Shown piece by piece: positions 1 to 12,200 of a stretch of 64,000 nucleotides of DNA. Within the stretch, counting starts at the first letter, position 1. The number at the start of each line of letters is the position of its first letter. The DNA lies in assembly GCA_037043235.1 (NCBI GenBank), contig JAWRVZ010000325.1:186001-250000 (forward strand). Reading direction: 5' to 3'. The notes below the pieces were generated by a model. That model made no database searches, was not told the origin of the DNA, and saw nothing but the letters and a program-made list of their open reading frames with translations. A program made the translations under genes and the position numbers. This DNA comes from Rhodeus uyekii. Its lineage: Eukaryota; Chordata; Actinopteri; Cypriniformes; Acheilognathidae.

Positions 1-198
1 TTACTATTGCTGGGAGATTTCAGCTTATAAAAAGTGTTCAGTTTGAGGAGTTTAACAGTTCAGAGTAGAATGCCATTTGTTTTCATCTGGAAATGACCGT
101 AATTATGACATGGCGTGAGAGCAGCAATTAGACATGGTATAGTAATAATCATGTGCATCAACAAACTGCTCATCCAATATAACTTTTCAAACCTATAG

Positions 199-700
199 GA
201 AAACCCAGACAAGATCACTGCTGTAGGACAATACAGCTTTGATGATTCGGTCTATTATGTGAAGGATCCTTCAAGGACCGTTGAGGTGAATTTGGACCCT
301 TTTCATGCATGCTAACATGTTAGCAAGCATTTAATAACAGAGATTTATTCATGCAACGCAGGTGGAGGTGATAATTACGAAACTGATCGTGACGTCATCT
401 AAAGGTGCCATCATTGGAGGAAGCATAGGAGGATTTCTGCTCCTTATCATCATTATTATCATTCTCATAAAGGTACGATAAACCCTTCCTTTCAGTCCAC
501 ACACTGCATTGCAGTGGTGAATGTAGTTGGTTTTCTGTATTTTATCTATAAAATCTGCATCCTGCTTGCAGTCTGATTACAATTGATTGCAGAAACAGTG
601 AGAGTTTCTCTTCATTTACTGACTCTTTATGTGATCTTGTTTTCAGTGCGGCTTTTTCCGTCGCCGTCATAAAGTGGACCAACCACAAAGTCCAAACTGA
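199..700 (+). CDS. Integrin alpha chain, C-terminal exons (partial, 5' part outside window)
   Basis: Three exons are joined in frame: 199-285, 362-472 and 647-700, all with AG/GT borders. The first ends the extracellular part (GQYSFDDSVYY). The second encodes a short membrane-proximal stretch and one long hydrophobic helix (GGSIGGFLLLIIIIIILIK). The third starts with CGFFRRR, a variant of the KxGFFKR motif that follows the membrane in integrin alpha chains and clasps the beta chain. The cytoplasmic tail is only 17 residues and ends with TGA at 698-700. From memory, the closest family pattern is integrin alpha-E and related leukocyte alpha chains, but the I-domain and propeller are not in the window, so the exact member is not assigned. 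An AATAAA lies at 903-908. Exons before 199 must lie upstream of the window. Confidence 0.8.
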
Positions 701-902
701 AGACTGCCAAAGCCCAGGAGGAAATATATAGTCCCATATATCGTATATTGTTTAAGTTTATGTCAAGAAATGGTTGTTTTTGAGAGAAAAAGGTATAATC
801 TTGTTTGTTTTATAATCAATGGAGTATTAAGAAGCTTTTAATAACTGATTGTATTTAATATGGTATGTACAGAAAGAGTGTTAAACAAAATTTCTCTATC
901 TA

Positions 903-908
903 AATAAA
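903..908 (+). terminator. Polyadenylation signal of the integrin alpha gene
   Basis: AATAAA about 200 bases after the integrin stop codon, in AT-rich DNA. It is the first canonical hexamer downstream of the stop and gives a short 3' UTR. Confidence 0.5.
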
Positions 909-1621
909 TGTAAATTTCTAAATAACCCATAATCAATGCTCAATTATTTTCTCCCCCTGGATGTAGTGTGCAGAAACTGAGCTCAGAGCTCAAAAAGTCT
1001 GCAAACAAAACTCAAAGAATCATCTAAAACAGCTGAAGAAAAATTATGAAGTCACATTTGAAAACCATTTTGATTGCAAGAAAAAAAAAAAGTTGTTTTT
1101 AGTGGTTTGTATACCTGGTTTAAGATGATTTCCCTGTATAGTCAAAATGGTGTTTAACTGGTTGATTGACAGTTCTGACAACGTTAAACCTCTTCTAAAA
1201 AAAGCAAATGTACCAGGCTGAGAGACCAGAAGAGACATCATACTCGTCTGAAATTGGAAACAACTAGTGGTCAAACATGTACACACAACAGACACACATA
1301 CACGTGGTTTTGTGATATGGCCTTGTATGGAGCATTCACATGTCTAGCTATGATTATATCTATAAGAAATATCACAACCTGTGCAGAAATAGTGAAAAAT
1401 ACACAAATATTTGACATTGTATCTCAAAGTTTTAATACGGTCTTGAATCATAATGCACATAATAATGCATAATCTGCAATTATACCTGTGCCACCACATG
1501 CTAATCCACCATACGTTCTCAATCTGGTTAACAATCTTTCTTTATTACAAACTGGTTGAACAAATTCACAAAACTGGTCTGAACAGAACCAATGAGTGAG
1601 CTAATTTTTGGGGCATATTTA

Positions 1622-3242
1622 GCATTCTATTTTACTTTACATATGCAAAACAAACCAACTGATTTTACTAAAATGTTTAAATAAAGAGCATTTATGAACG
1701 TAAAATGACTGGATTTTAGATATAGTAAGTTTTTAATATATTTTAATTATATGTAGGTTCTAAGTAACTATGTCATTATGCGTTATTATGAGATTAATAA
1801 TATCTGCATGACTTAAAAGAAGCCCTGATCCGATTTTTGTGGGAATTAGAGAGTCATTGCATTTGTATGGAGGATGTTTGTTTTCATCCAGTTCAATACA
1901 GTGCCTGTTCTTCAAAAAATAAATAAAAACGATCTAGACAACATTTGTGTCAGGTGTGTTCAAATACACCAGTGATATCTAATATGCTGTTTAGATACTT
2001 AAACTATTAGGTTGATTTTATAAACCGTTCAGCCTGTTGCTTGCTATCTTTATATGGTGGAAAATACATTTAATATTTCAAACATTTTACTATTTTATTA
2101 TTAGGCTACTGTTTGTGCATTTTATTTTATTTTACATATGTAAAACAAACCAACTGATTTGACTAAAATGTTTAAATAAATAGCATTTATGAACGTAAAA
2201 TGACTGAATTTTAAATATACTGTAGTACGATTTTAATATATTTTAATTACATATAGAATCTAATTAACTATTTCATTATGAGTTATTATGAGATGAATTA
2301 TATCTGCATGACATAAAAGAAGCCCTGATCCCATTTTTTGAGCATATTTTTGAAACAAACTGTTTCCAAGAATCCATTTGCAGAAATGAACCAAAGATCC
2401 CATCGTTGGTTCTAATGCCGAACCAAATCTCGCGAGATCGGACGAGGGGATAAGTTAAGGAAACATGGCGATGTCTAATTTGTTAAAGGTAAGAGACACT
2501 TAAGCTTTTTACCTCCAAATTCTCCAGAGAGAGCCAAAATCCAGCGTAGACGCCTGTAACCTTCAAAACAACATGTTGTGCCCTTGACGTTTAGCGGCTT
2601 GCTCGGACTCTTACGTTCATGTCCAGTGAGTTTATAAGACTGTCTTGCAGGCTGTGTTTAGCTAGTAGGCTGTGAGCTAGCTGAGATTAATAAAGCCAAT
2701 AATCACAATAATGCTGGACTGCATTCAGGCTTCTTGAAGTCCATTTTCACGCCACTGGGTGTTGACCCTCTTGTGATGTTGTTTATAAATATTTATCATA
2801 AAGGTGTATGTGCCTGATGACAGTTAGCACGCATGTTGCTAGCTTGGCAAATTATTATATGACTGAGTGTTAATGAAATGTCAGTATGCGTTGATCATAT
2901 CGAGTTTCACGTGCTAATCTTTTCTTGCCTTACATGTCATGTCACGTCACTAGGGTCAGATATTTTTAATTAGTTAAAACATAAGGAATCGTTCAAGGAG
3001 TAGGAATTAGAGAGTCATTGCATTTGTATGGAGGATGTTTGTTTTCATGCAGTTCAATACAGTGCTTGTGCTTCAAAAAATTCATAAAAACGATCTAGGC
3101 AACATTTTGTGTGTCAGGTGTGTTCAAATACACCAGTGATATCTAATATGCTGTTTAGAGACTTAAACTATTAGGTTGATTTTATAAACCGTTCAGCCTG
3201 TTGCTTGCTATCTTTATATGGTGGAAAATAAATTTAATATTT
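1622..3242. repeat. Split duplication flanking cul5 exon 1 (A-B and A'-[exon 1]-B')
   Basis: Segment 1622-1839 is repeated at about 2117-2335, and segment 1842-2078 is repeated at 3002-3242, with only scattered differences. In the left copy the two parts are directly joined near 1840. In the right copy they are separated by about 660 bases that carry the cul5 promoter, exon 1 and the start of intron 1. The left copy therefore looks like a tandem duplicate from which the promoter/exon 1 block was lost. Confidence 0.8.
2428..2437. promoter_or_regulatory. TCTCGCGAGA promoter box of cul5
   Basis: A perfect palindromic TCTCGCGAGA lies 28 bases before the cul5 start codon in a short CpG-containing stretch. 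This motif is known from TATA-less housekeeping promoters and is bound by BANP; Kaiso (ZBTB33) has also been linked to it. The same ten bases occur upstream of clptm1. Confidence 0.65.
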
Positions 3243-6200
3243 TTTATTTTTATAAAACAACAGACTTCTTTTCTGGTTTAAAAGAATTGCATGGATAACA
3301 TTTTTATTCATCCAAAATATGTACACTTTAATAATGTTTTTACACTTCGTTCCAAACCCATACGACTTTTGTTAATTTTGGATACATAAATTAAGATCTT
3401 TTTAATAAAATCTGAGCCAGCTCTGTACTTTCCTTTGACTGCTACCACTTTGTTGCTTAATAAAGTTCATAAAGAGATTGTCAAATGAATCCATATGAAT
3501 TGAGGAGATAAATAATGATCAGCGAACATAAAAGCTTTGCTGTAGCTCTGACATTAGAGCATGGCGCTTGCAATGCCAAGGTCATGGGTTCGATTCCCAG
3601 GGAAAGCAAGAACTGATTAAAATGTCAATGTGTTCCTTGAATGCAATGTAAGCCGCTTTGGATAAAAGCGTCTGCCAAATGCGTAAATGTAAATCATCAA
3701 GAACAAACCTCATTGGTTATTGCAGAAGCTCAGACATGCTGCGTGACACGAGAATGAACATCATTGTTTGTCACACTTCAAGTGAACATGCTTGAGCTTC
3801 ACTGATGTGTGAGTTGATTGATGTTTATATGTGAATAAAAGCCTGAATTATATCTGTTCATCATATATAGCGATTGTGTCTGTTCAGAAAATATGGACTA
3901 AACCGTTCAATTAATTTGGATTAGTTTTACAATTTCTTTATGAACTTTTTGAAGCGTTTAAGTTTCAGTTGCGTAGCTGTCAATGGAGCGACAGAAAGCT
4001 CTCAGATTTCATTGAAAATATCCTTATTTGTGTTCTCAAGGTGAAGGAAAGTCTTACAGGTTTGGGTGAGTAAATCATGACAGAATATTAATTTTAGGGT
4101 GAATAATAAGGTATTTGAAAAGTAGCATGTTGAAAGATTTAGTTAGTAATCTTTGTTTGTGACTTTAATATAACAAAGAACTACAGTAATAAAATAATAT
4201 ATAGATGGATAGTATTTATATATTCCAAAAATATGAAAAAGTACAAATAATGAAAGTAAATGTTCTATTGTCAGCTAAAAAATAGTTGTCAAGAAGTAAA
4301 AGAAACAAACTACTTGCCTTATTGTAAATGCTTTAAAAAGCTCAGATTTTCTGGAAATATTTAGACGCAGTCCATAATGCCTGGTTCATTGTGTCACATA
4401 TGACTCTTGTTGATCTGTGTCCTCTTCCGTGTCTTTTTGTTTAGAACAAGGGTTCCCTCCAGTTTGAGGACAAGTGGGATCTCATGCGCCCCATTGTCCT
4501 TAAGTTGCTTCGCCAAGAGTCTGTAACTAAGCAGCAGTGGTTTGATCTTTTCTCGTAAGAACTTCAAATTTAAATCCTTTTATGACTTGCACATTAACTA
4601 TAGTCTAAATTTTCAGTCTCGCTTTCTATCTCCATAGAGATGTTCATGCAGTTTGCCTATGGGATGACAAAGGACCAGCAAAGATCCACCAGGCCCTCAA
4701 GGAGGACATCTTAGATTTTATTAAGCAAGCTCAAGCGGTAAGAGAGGTTCAGGATTACATGACCTGTTGATGTTCTTCAGCAGAATCATCTATCATTCTT
4801 GATCATTGGTGTTTAGAGAGTGCTCAGTCACCAAGATGACACGGCGCTCCTCAAGGCTTACATCGTGGAGTGGAGGAAGTTCTTCACGCAGTGTGACATC
4901 CTGCCCAAGCCGTTCTGCCAGCTGGAGATCACCCTGATGGGCAAACAGGGCAGCAACAAGAAGTCCAATGTGGAAGACAGCATTGTTAGGAAGGTCAGTG
5001 TGAAAAAGCTTAAGTTTCACTTAAATCCTAAGAATCAGTCTGAATCATGGGATTTGTTCTTGGATTGATTCTTGCAGCTGATGCTGGATACTTGGAACGA
5101 ATCTATATTCTCCAACATCAAGAATAGATTGCAGGACAGCGCAATGAAGTTGGTTCATGCTGAGCGGCTGGGAGAGGCGTTTGACTCGCAGTTGGTCATC
5201 GGGGTCAGAGAGTCATATGGTGAGATTTGCTGCTGTTCTTTTATTGGATCGAGTGACTGTTTCTTAAAATTTCGAAGAAATTGATGGGGTTACCAGTTAG
5301 AAGTCTCTTACACTGTCTTTTTCAGTGAACCTGTGCTCCAATCCTGATGATAAACTGCAGATCTACAGGGATAACTTTGAGAAAGCCTACCTAGACTCCA
5401 CTGAGAGGTTCTACAGAACCCAGGCACCGACCTACCTGCAGCAGAATGGAGTACAAAACTACATGAAATACGTACGGACTGCAAGAGATCGGATTTTACA
5501 CTACAAATTCCATACTTACTGATTAGATGATAACTGCACAGCCAAAAGGAGAGTTATGACTCCTACTAACACTCTAGATTTCTTCTCATCTCTCTGTTTA
5601 CAGGCTGACGCTAAGTTAAGGGAAGAGGAGAAACGTGCACTACGATATTTAGAGACACGACGTGAATGTAACTCTGTACAAGCAGTGAGTATATGATTGA
5701 CTTTTAAATAATGCATTAATAATTCATTTATAAAATAGGGCATCAATCATTTAAATATTTGTGTATTTTTAAATGTAAATTTAGATTTCATATAGCCAGG
5801 TATCTCAGTCTGAAATTGTGGATTGTTTTTTCACAGCTTATGGAATGTTGTGTAAATGCACTTGTAACGTCATTTAAAGAAACTATCTTGGCTGAATGTC
5901 CAGGCATGATCAAACGGAATGAGACTGACAGTGAGTATGAGACTTGAAAATCCTATGTATAGTGATATATTTACAATGATCCCTTTTAGAGTTTTATATC
6001 AATTACCATTCAAAATTTTGGGGTGGGTAAGATTTTTTTTATTTCTATTTGCAAGAAGTTATTGTTCATCAAGTTGCTCATCAAATGTTTGCAGACGTGT
6101 TAACAGACGATGGGGGTCGAATTTAGTAGTAGCATTTAATCACAAATCCAACTGAGAACACTATGCTAATAGACTGGGCATAGACTGGACCTCTGAGAAC

Positions 6201-9200
6201 TGAAACAGAGTGGCATATTTACTGAAGGAAATGGGGGTGAACACAACTAAAACGCATGAAAAATCATTAGTGTCCATGTTGATTGATGAGTGGCAGGAAA
6301 ACTCAAATAAAAGAACGTGATTGAATGAAAACAAACTAATGATCCGTGTGGCTGTGGTGACCGAGGGGGTGTGGAGGATGAGTGAATGATGATGAGATGG
6401 AGAAGGGATGTTACATGCCGGGAGTACGGGCATTGGGTGGATGTGAAGGGATGGTGATTGTGGGACCACAATCCCAGGGAAAGCAAGAACTGATTAAAAT
6501 GCGTTCAAGGTACACATTAACAATGTAAGTCGCTTAGGATAAAAGGGTCTGCCAAATGCATAAATGTAAAAAAACGACCAGACCCCAGCAGCGATTGTAG
6601 ATTGACGTCCGCTGCCTCAGACCAAGAGCGTAGTTGGGATGAAAGCCCACGGTGGGGTCGAGGGAGGAGCAAGAGTGAGGACGTATCCGACGATGTCCTG
6701 GTGACGACCGACATATGCAAAGCTGATGGACCTGGAGACCCAGGCAAAGCAGTGGCAACGAGCGCTCATGGTGGAGCCGGAGTACCGGAGGGCTGAGGCA
6801 GAGCCGGTGAGACCGAGGACAGAGCTGAAGCCAAAGGGAAGAAGGAACCTGCTATAGCCGTAGGGGTGGAGGAACGGAGCGTAGTTGACGGTTCGCAAAT
6901 CTATGGCAGAAGCGGAGTGGCGACTGACCTAGGAGGAGCCGGTTGAATGAGGGAACCCTGTGGAGCTGCAAGGTTGAATGTTTCTAGTGGAGCCACTGAT
7001 GGGAGGAGCCGACAGGTTGACGAGCTGAGGTGGAATGATGGGAACCGAGGCTGGATGCGTAGGATTCTCTCGCTCTAGCGAAGCTGGTGGTTGTGTTCAC
7101 AGGGAAGACGAAGGGCAGCAGGTATCCAGCGGTGATGGAGGTAAGCTTGACAAGCTCAATGATGGTAATTTCAATTCCAAACATGTTAGTCTCAGTGCTG
7201 TCTAGATGCAGCAATGATTCTGAACAGACAGGTAGTACCGGGTGGGAGTCAGTACTACTTTGTTCAAATCTGCCAGCCAGTTCATCAGAATTCCTTCTGT
7301 CGCTGGTGTCGTGGCGTCACAACCCTGGTCAGACTCACTCTGTAGCTCCAGATCGAGAGCAATGGTCAGTGCTGTCCCTTCTTCCCCATGCGTCGCGGCG
7401 GGCGTTTGCTCTCCGACTGTGGGGATGAGAGACTCACACAAAGTCTCTGTGGTACATGGTGGTGCTGGGCTCTGGGTCTGGCTGTTTTCTGGATCAGGGG
7501 ACAAAGCACTCCAGACATCTGATGATGGCCTCCTCCTGGTCCTGAGATGCTTTGGAGATCCATCAGATGAAGTTCATCCCGATTTGGTACAACAATTGAT
7601 GGTCTTGTAGCTTAAGGGGCAGGTGACGAGAAGACGACAGAATCCATGGGTGAAATCGAACAGATCACAGCTGTTCTATTGCCACCGTGGCAATCTGTGC
7701 AGTGATTTCAAAATTGATTTCTTTTTTGTGGTCTGTTCTTCTGTTAGCAATGGACAGACTGATGGTGACGGACACGACGATGAGGATTAAGGTCAATAGT
7801 AGTTTATTCACAAATCCAACAGGGAACACAGACGAAAAAGACATTAACAGTAAGTAGATAGGAGAACCTCTGAGAACTGAAACAGAGTGACATGTTTACT
7901 GAAGGAAATGGGGGTGAGCACAACTGAAACGCATGACAAATCATTAGTGTCCATGGTGACTGACGAGTGGCAGGAACACTTGTGACTGAATGAAAGCAAA
8001 CTAAGGGTTTGTGTGACCCGATTTGCTGCTTAAGAAACATTTCAGCTAATATTTGTAATAATAATACTTAATACATTTGTGGAAGCTGTGATCAGTTTAA
8101 GTATAGAATAGAATTCTTTTAAGAATAGAATGTTTAAAAGAAGAAATCGTTTGTAACATTATAAATGCCTTTACGATTGCTGAATAAAAGTATGGATTCC
8201 TTCTAAAAGATAAATCTTACTAACCCTAAGATTTTGAACCGTAGTGTATTTTCCACAAAGTTGGACTTTGCATGTTTTCTAAATAGCTCTATAATATCTT
8301 TAAATATAAGCTTTTAAACATCAGCGAACGCTTCATCCACAGAGCTGCACCTCATGTTCTCTCTCATGGATAAAGTTCCCAATGGGATTGAGCCCATGCT
8401 GAAAGACCTTGAGGAGCACATCATCAGTGCCGGACTGGCAGACATGGTGGCCTCCGCTGAGACCATCACAACCGTGAGCACAATACTCAAAGAATAATGT
8501 GTTTCGTGACATTCATGAATTTTAGAATATTATCTAGCTTTTGCAATTCATAGTATAAATAAATAAAATAGTTGATATAAAGGTATTGGATGTTGTTGAA
8601 TATTAAATGAATGGTCTTGCTTTATTCAAAAGAAAATTTATTTTTCTTGTGAAAATTATAGCCTTGATTTCTGGGTTTAAAGTTCGGACCTTTGTGTTAT
8701 GACAGATTCTCAACCATTAGGCCGCCATTATGCCGTACTGGTGTTAAATTCTTGTTTATATTTTTCCTCAGGATTCTGAGAAGTACGTGGAGCAGCTCCT
8801 GACTCTATTCAATCGCTTTAGTAAATTAGTGAAGGAAGCGTTCCAGGATGATCCTCGGTTTCTGACAGCCAGAGACAAAGTGAGCATGCTTCTCCCTCCA
8901 TATTCATTCTTACTGTCTTATAATTGGTCTCAGTAAGTAGCGTACATGGCTAGATCACACCACAGATGGTTACCAGAGATCTGTGATGACTAAAGTCCTT
9001 TAAAAATGCTGTTGACTTGTTTGTTGTTTTACATAAATAAAGTGTTTATTAGGGGTGTCAAATTGAATCGTTTTTGCTATCCTGATGTGGGCGATTCTGC
9101 ATCGATGACCATAATCAATGACTTTTTTTTTGTTGCATACGTGCTTCTCGCGCTACCATAAATTGGAAGAGGGAGATGAAAACAAAAGCGAGTAATAAAA

Positions 9201-12200
9201 TAAAAAATGCTCACTCTTTTAACGTTTACAGTGCGTGCGAATGTGTGGGCTAGTATGCGTTCGAGTTAGAGCGTTATTGTAACTTAAGTACACTACTTCA
9301 GTTTTTTGCACTTTTAATATTTATGTTTAGTTTAGTTCTAAATGCTCCTATCATCTGCTGTGTTCAGAGATAAGTTTTGTTTGATGTAACATCCAGGAAG
9401 TATACTTTCTTGGAGCAGGTAAAATAAAAACAGAGTTCATATATCTGCTTTTATTCATTGACAAATATGTAGCCAAAATTGAGGATGGTAAACATTGTGA
9501 TATTGACTCGAATCCATGACATGATAACTGTAACATAGTTTATTATTTCCCCCAGGCATACAAAGCAGTTGTGAATGATGCCACAATATTTAAGTTGGAG
9601 CTGCCATTGAAACAGAAAGGGTGAGTTACTGCTTCCTTCTGGGCTTCTTTTTACAATGAGAAACACAAATTAACCTTCTTTTAACTTCATTAATAGAGTG
9701 CTGCTAATGGACCCTTTTCACATTTACGAGGTTCTCAGAAAAGGAAGTCGTCATAATTGGGTAAACTTGACTAGTAAGTGAACAGAAAATACAATAAATA
9801 TATTTTGTGCTCCTATTTGCTACAATAGCTAAATAAAATGATAACATTTCTATGACTTTCCAAAAAGGGCAAAACAAAAATTAAGAGATTGATTAGGTTG
9901 GTCAGAAGAATAATTACTCGCGGTGCAGTGTTAACTATTTTTTTGTCATTTAATGGCACGGTAATATAACTAAAGTCACAGTGCTATAAATGTACATTCA
10001 TTTAAAAAAAAAAAATTAAGAATAAACTCTTCTGAAGTCAAAGTCTGTGAAAAGGGTCTTGTATGCATGTGAGCATTCGCAATACACGTTTCAGTTGTAT
10101 CAACTCAATTTTCAATCATGTTTGATGACCCTTTAAAGGGTTATTTCACCTAAAAATGAAACAATTGTCATCATTTACTCACCTTCATATAGTTCCAAAC
10201 CTGTAAGACTTTCGTTCATCTTTAAAACACAAATGAAGACATTTTAAATGAAATCTGAGAGATTTCGGTCCCTCAACTGAAAGAAATCTCTCAGATTTCA
10301 TTAAAATATCTTTTTCTTTTCAAAGACGAACGAATGAAAGTCTTGCGGGTTTGGAATGAACTATCCCTCTAATGTTTCCAAACACAGAGTGGGCCTCAAA
10401 ACACAACCAGAGTCGAAGTGTCCAGAGCTGCTCGCTAACTATTGTGACATGCTGCTAAGAAAGACGCCACTCAGCAAAAAGCTGACGTCAGAAGAGATTG
10501 AGCTCAAACTGAAGGAAGTGGTGAGGCTATTATAACATGTCACATGTTGTTGTTATTTTTGTTAAAAGTGTTTTGAAATGTAAATAGTACTAATTCCTTT
10601 CTGTAGCTGCTTGTGCTAAAATACGTCCAGAATAAGGATGTGTTCATGAGGTATCACAAAGCCCACCTGACCAGGCGTCTGATCCTGGACATCTCAGCGG
10701 ACAGTGAGATCGAGGAGAACATGGTCGAGTGGCTCAGGGTGAGAATATAGGAGAAAGGAGAGTGACAGAAGCGCAGTTGTTTTGTATTTTAATGGCTCAC
10801 CATTTGCTTCGGTCTGGCATGTTTCAGGAAGTTGGGATGCCTGCTGACTATGTGAACAAGCTAGCTAGAATGTTCCAAGACATCAAAGTGTCTGAAGATC
10901 TTAACCAGGTTTTCAAGGAGGTGCATAAACACAACAAGCTGGCTTTACCAGGTGACTTGCAAGCCCTGTTTTCTCTCTATATATGCATTTACTCTGCCTT
11001 TGAAAGGTTTGGGGTCAGTAAGATTTAAAAAAAAGTTTCTTGAGCACCAATTCATCTAATTAAAATGATTTCTGAAGGATTATGTGACACTGAAAACTGG
11101 AGTAATGATCCTGAAACATTCAAGAGTCTGCTCACTGCAGAGCCAATGGGCGGAGCTTGATGTCCAGCTCCCCCTCTCTGGATGTTGGGGTGGAGCTTTA
11201 AGGAGCTTTTAACAGTAGTGTATATTAGAGCTTCAGCTAACAATTGTTTTTGCAATTGGTCGACTGATGTACAGTGATCCCTCGTTTATTGGAGTTAATG
11301 TGGACCGGATCCCTCCGCGATAGGTTAAAATCCATGAAGTAGGATCAGCCAATCAGCTCATGGTATACATCCACTTGTGCTCTCATTGGACGATCTCGTG
11401 CTGGGAACCAATCAGTTGCTTGTCTGAGTGCCCGTGGGTGTGTACAAAGCCTCTGAGAGAGTTTCTCTCTTTGTCTGGCATCCTGGGAAACCGTTTCATC
11501 ACAATGAAGCAACGCTGCTTTCCGCAATATGGCTGCCGATAAGGCAGTATTTTAGAATTTTTATTTTTCAATAAGTTTTTTTGAAAAATCCGCGATGTAC
11601 TGAGACCGCGAAACTTGAACCGCGAAGTGGCGAGGGATTACTGTAATGCTTTTTTTTTTTTAGGGGGATTATTTCATTAATCTTTTGGTTATCTTTCCTA
11701 TAAATAAGTTCAACTTCTACCATTTATATTTTAAACTTTTATTAAATAATTTTCTATCAAAATAGTTCAACTTAGTTAAAATAATGTGTCAGAATTAAAA
11801 CACAAACACTGTTTTAGAGCATCACGTACCATTAATTGTGCAAAAAATAACCAATTGCTGTGAAAGGCAACATAATTTAAGTCCCCTCATATCAATGACC
11901 ATCTTGTTTATAATGTTATTGGTCAGAGCAGCGGCTGTGTGGGGTGTGCAAATGGTGACGTTGTTTTAATGAAAGAAATCTTGCACAAAACTACTAGTAT
12001 TTTCCAAGTCGACAAACAGCAGCACTATTGTTTAATAGTATAGTCGGCTAGACTCGCACTACTCTACCACTCTACTCTAAAATAGTGAATATTTGTGGTA
12101 AATATTAGTGATGATGTGATGTGGCTTGTTTTTTGTTTGGAGAGTAGTTCCTAAGGTCTCTTTCATTCCCCTTCTGTTACTCAGCGGACTCTGTGAACAT

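Noticed and set aside
3541..3605. Possible tRNA gene
   Set aside because: It has A and B boxes but no acceptor stem pairing and continues into a SINE tail.
7242..7610. 122-residue open frame in cul5 intron 8
   Set aside because: It is inside the GC-rich core of the direct-repeat element and overlaps several equally long frames on both strands; no conserved domain was seen.
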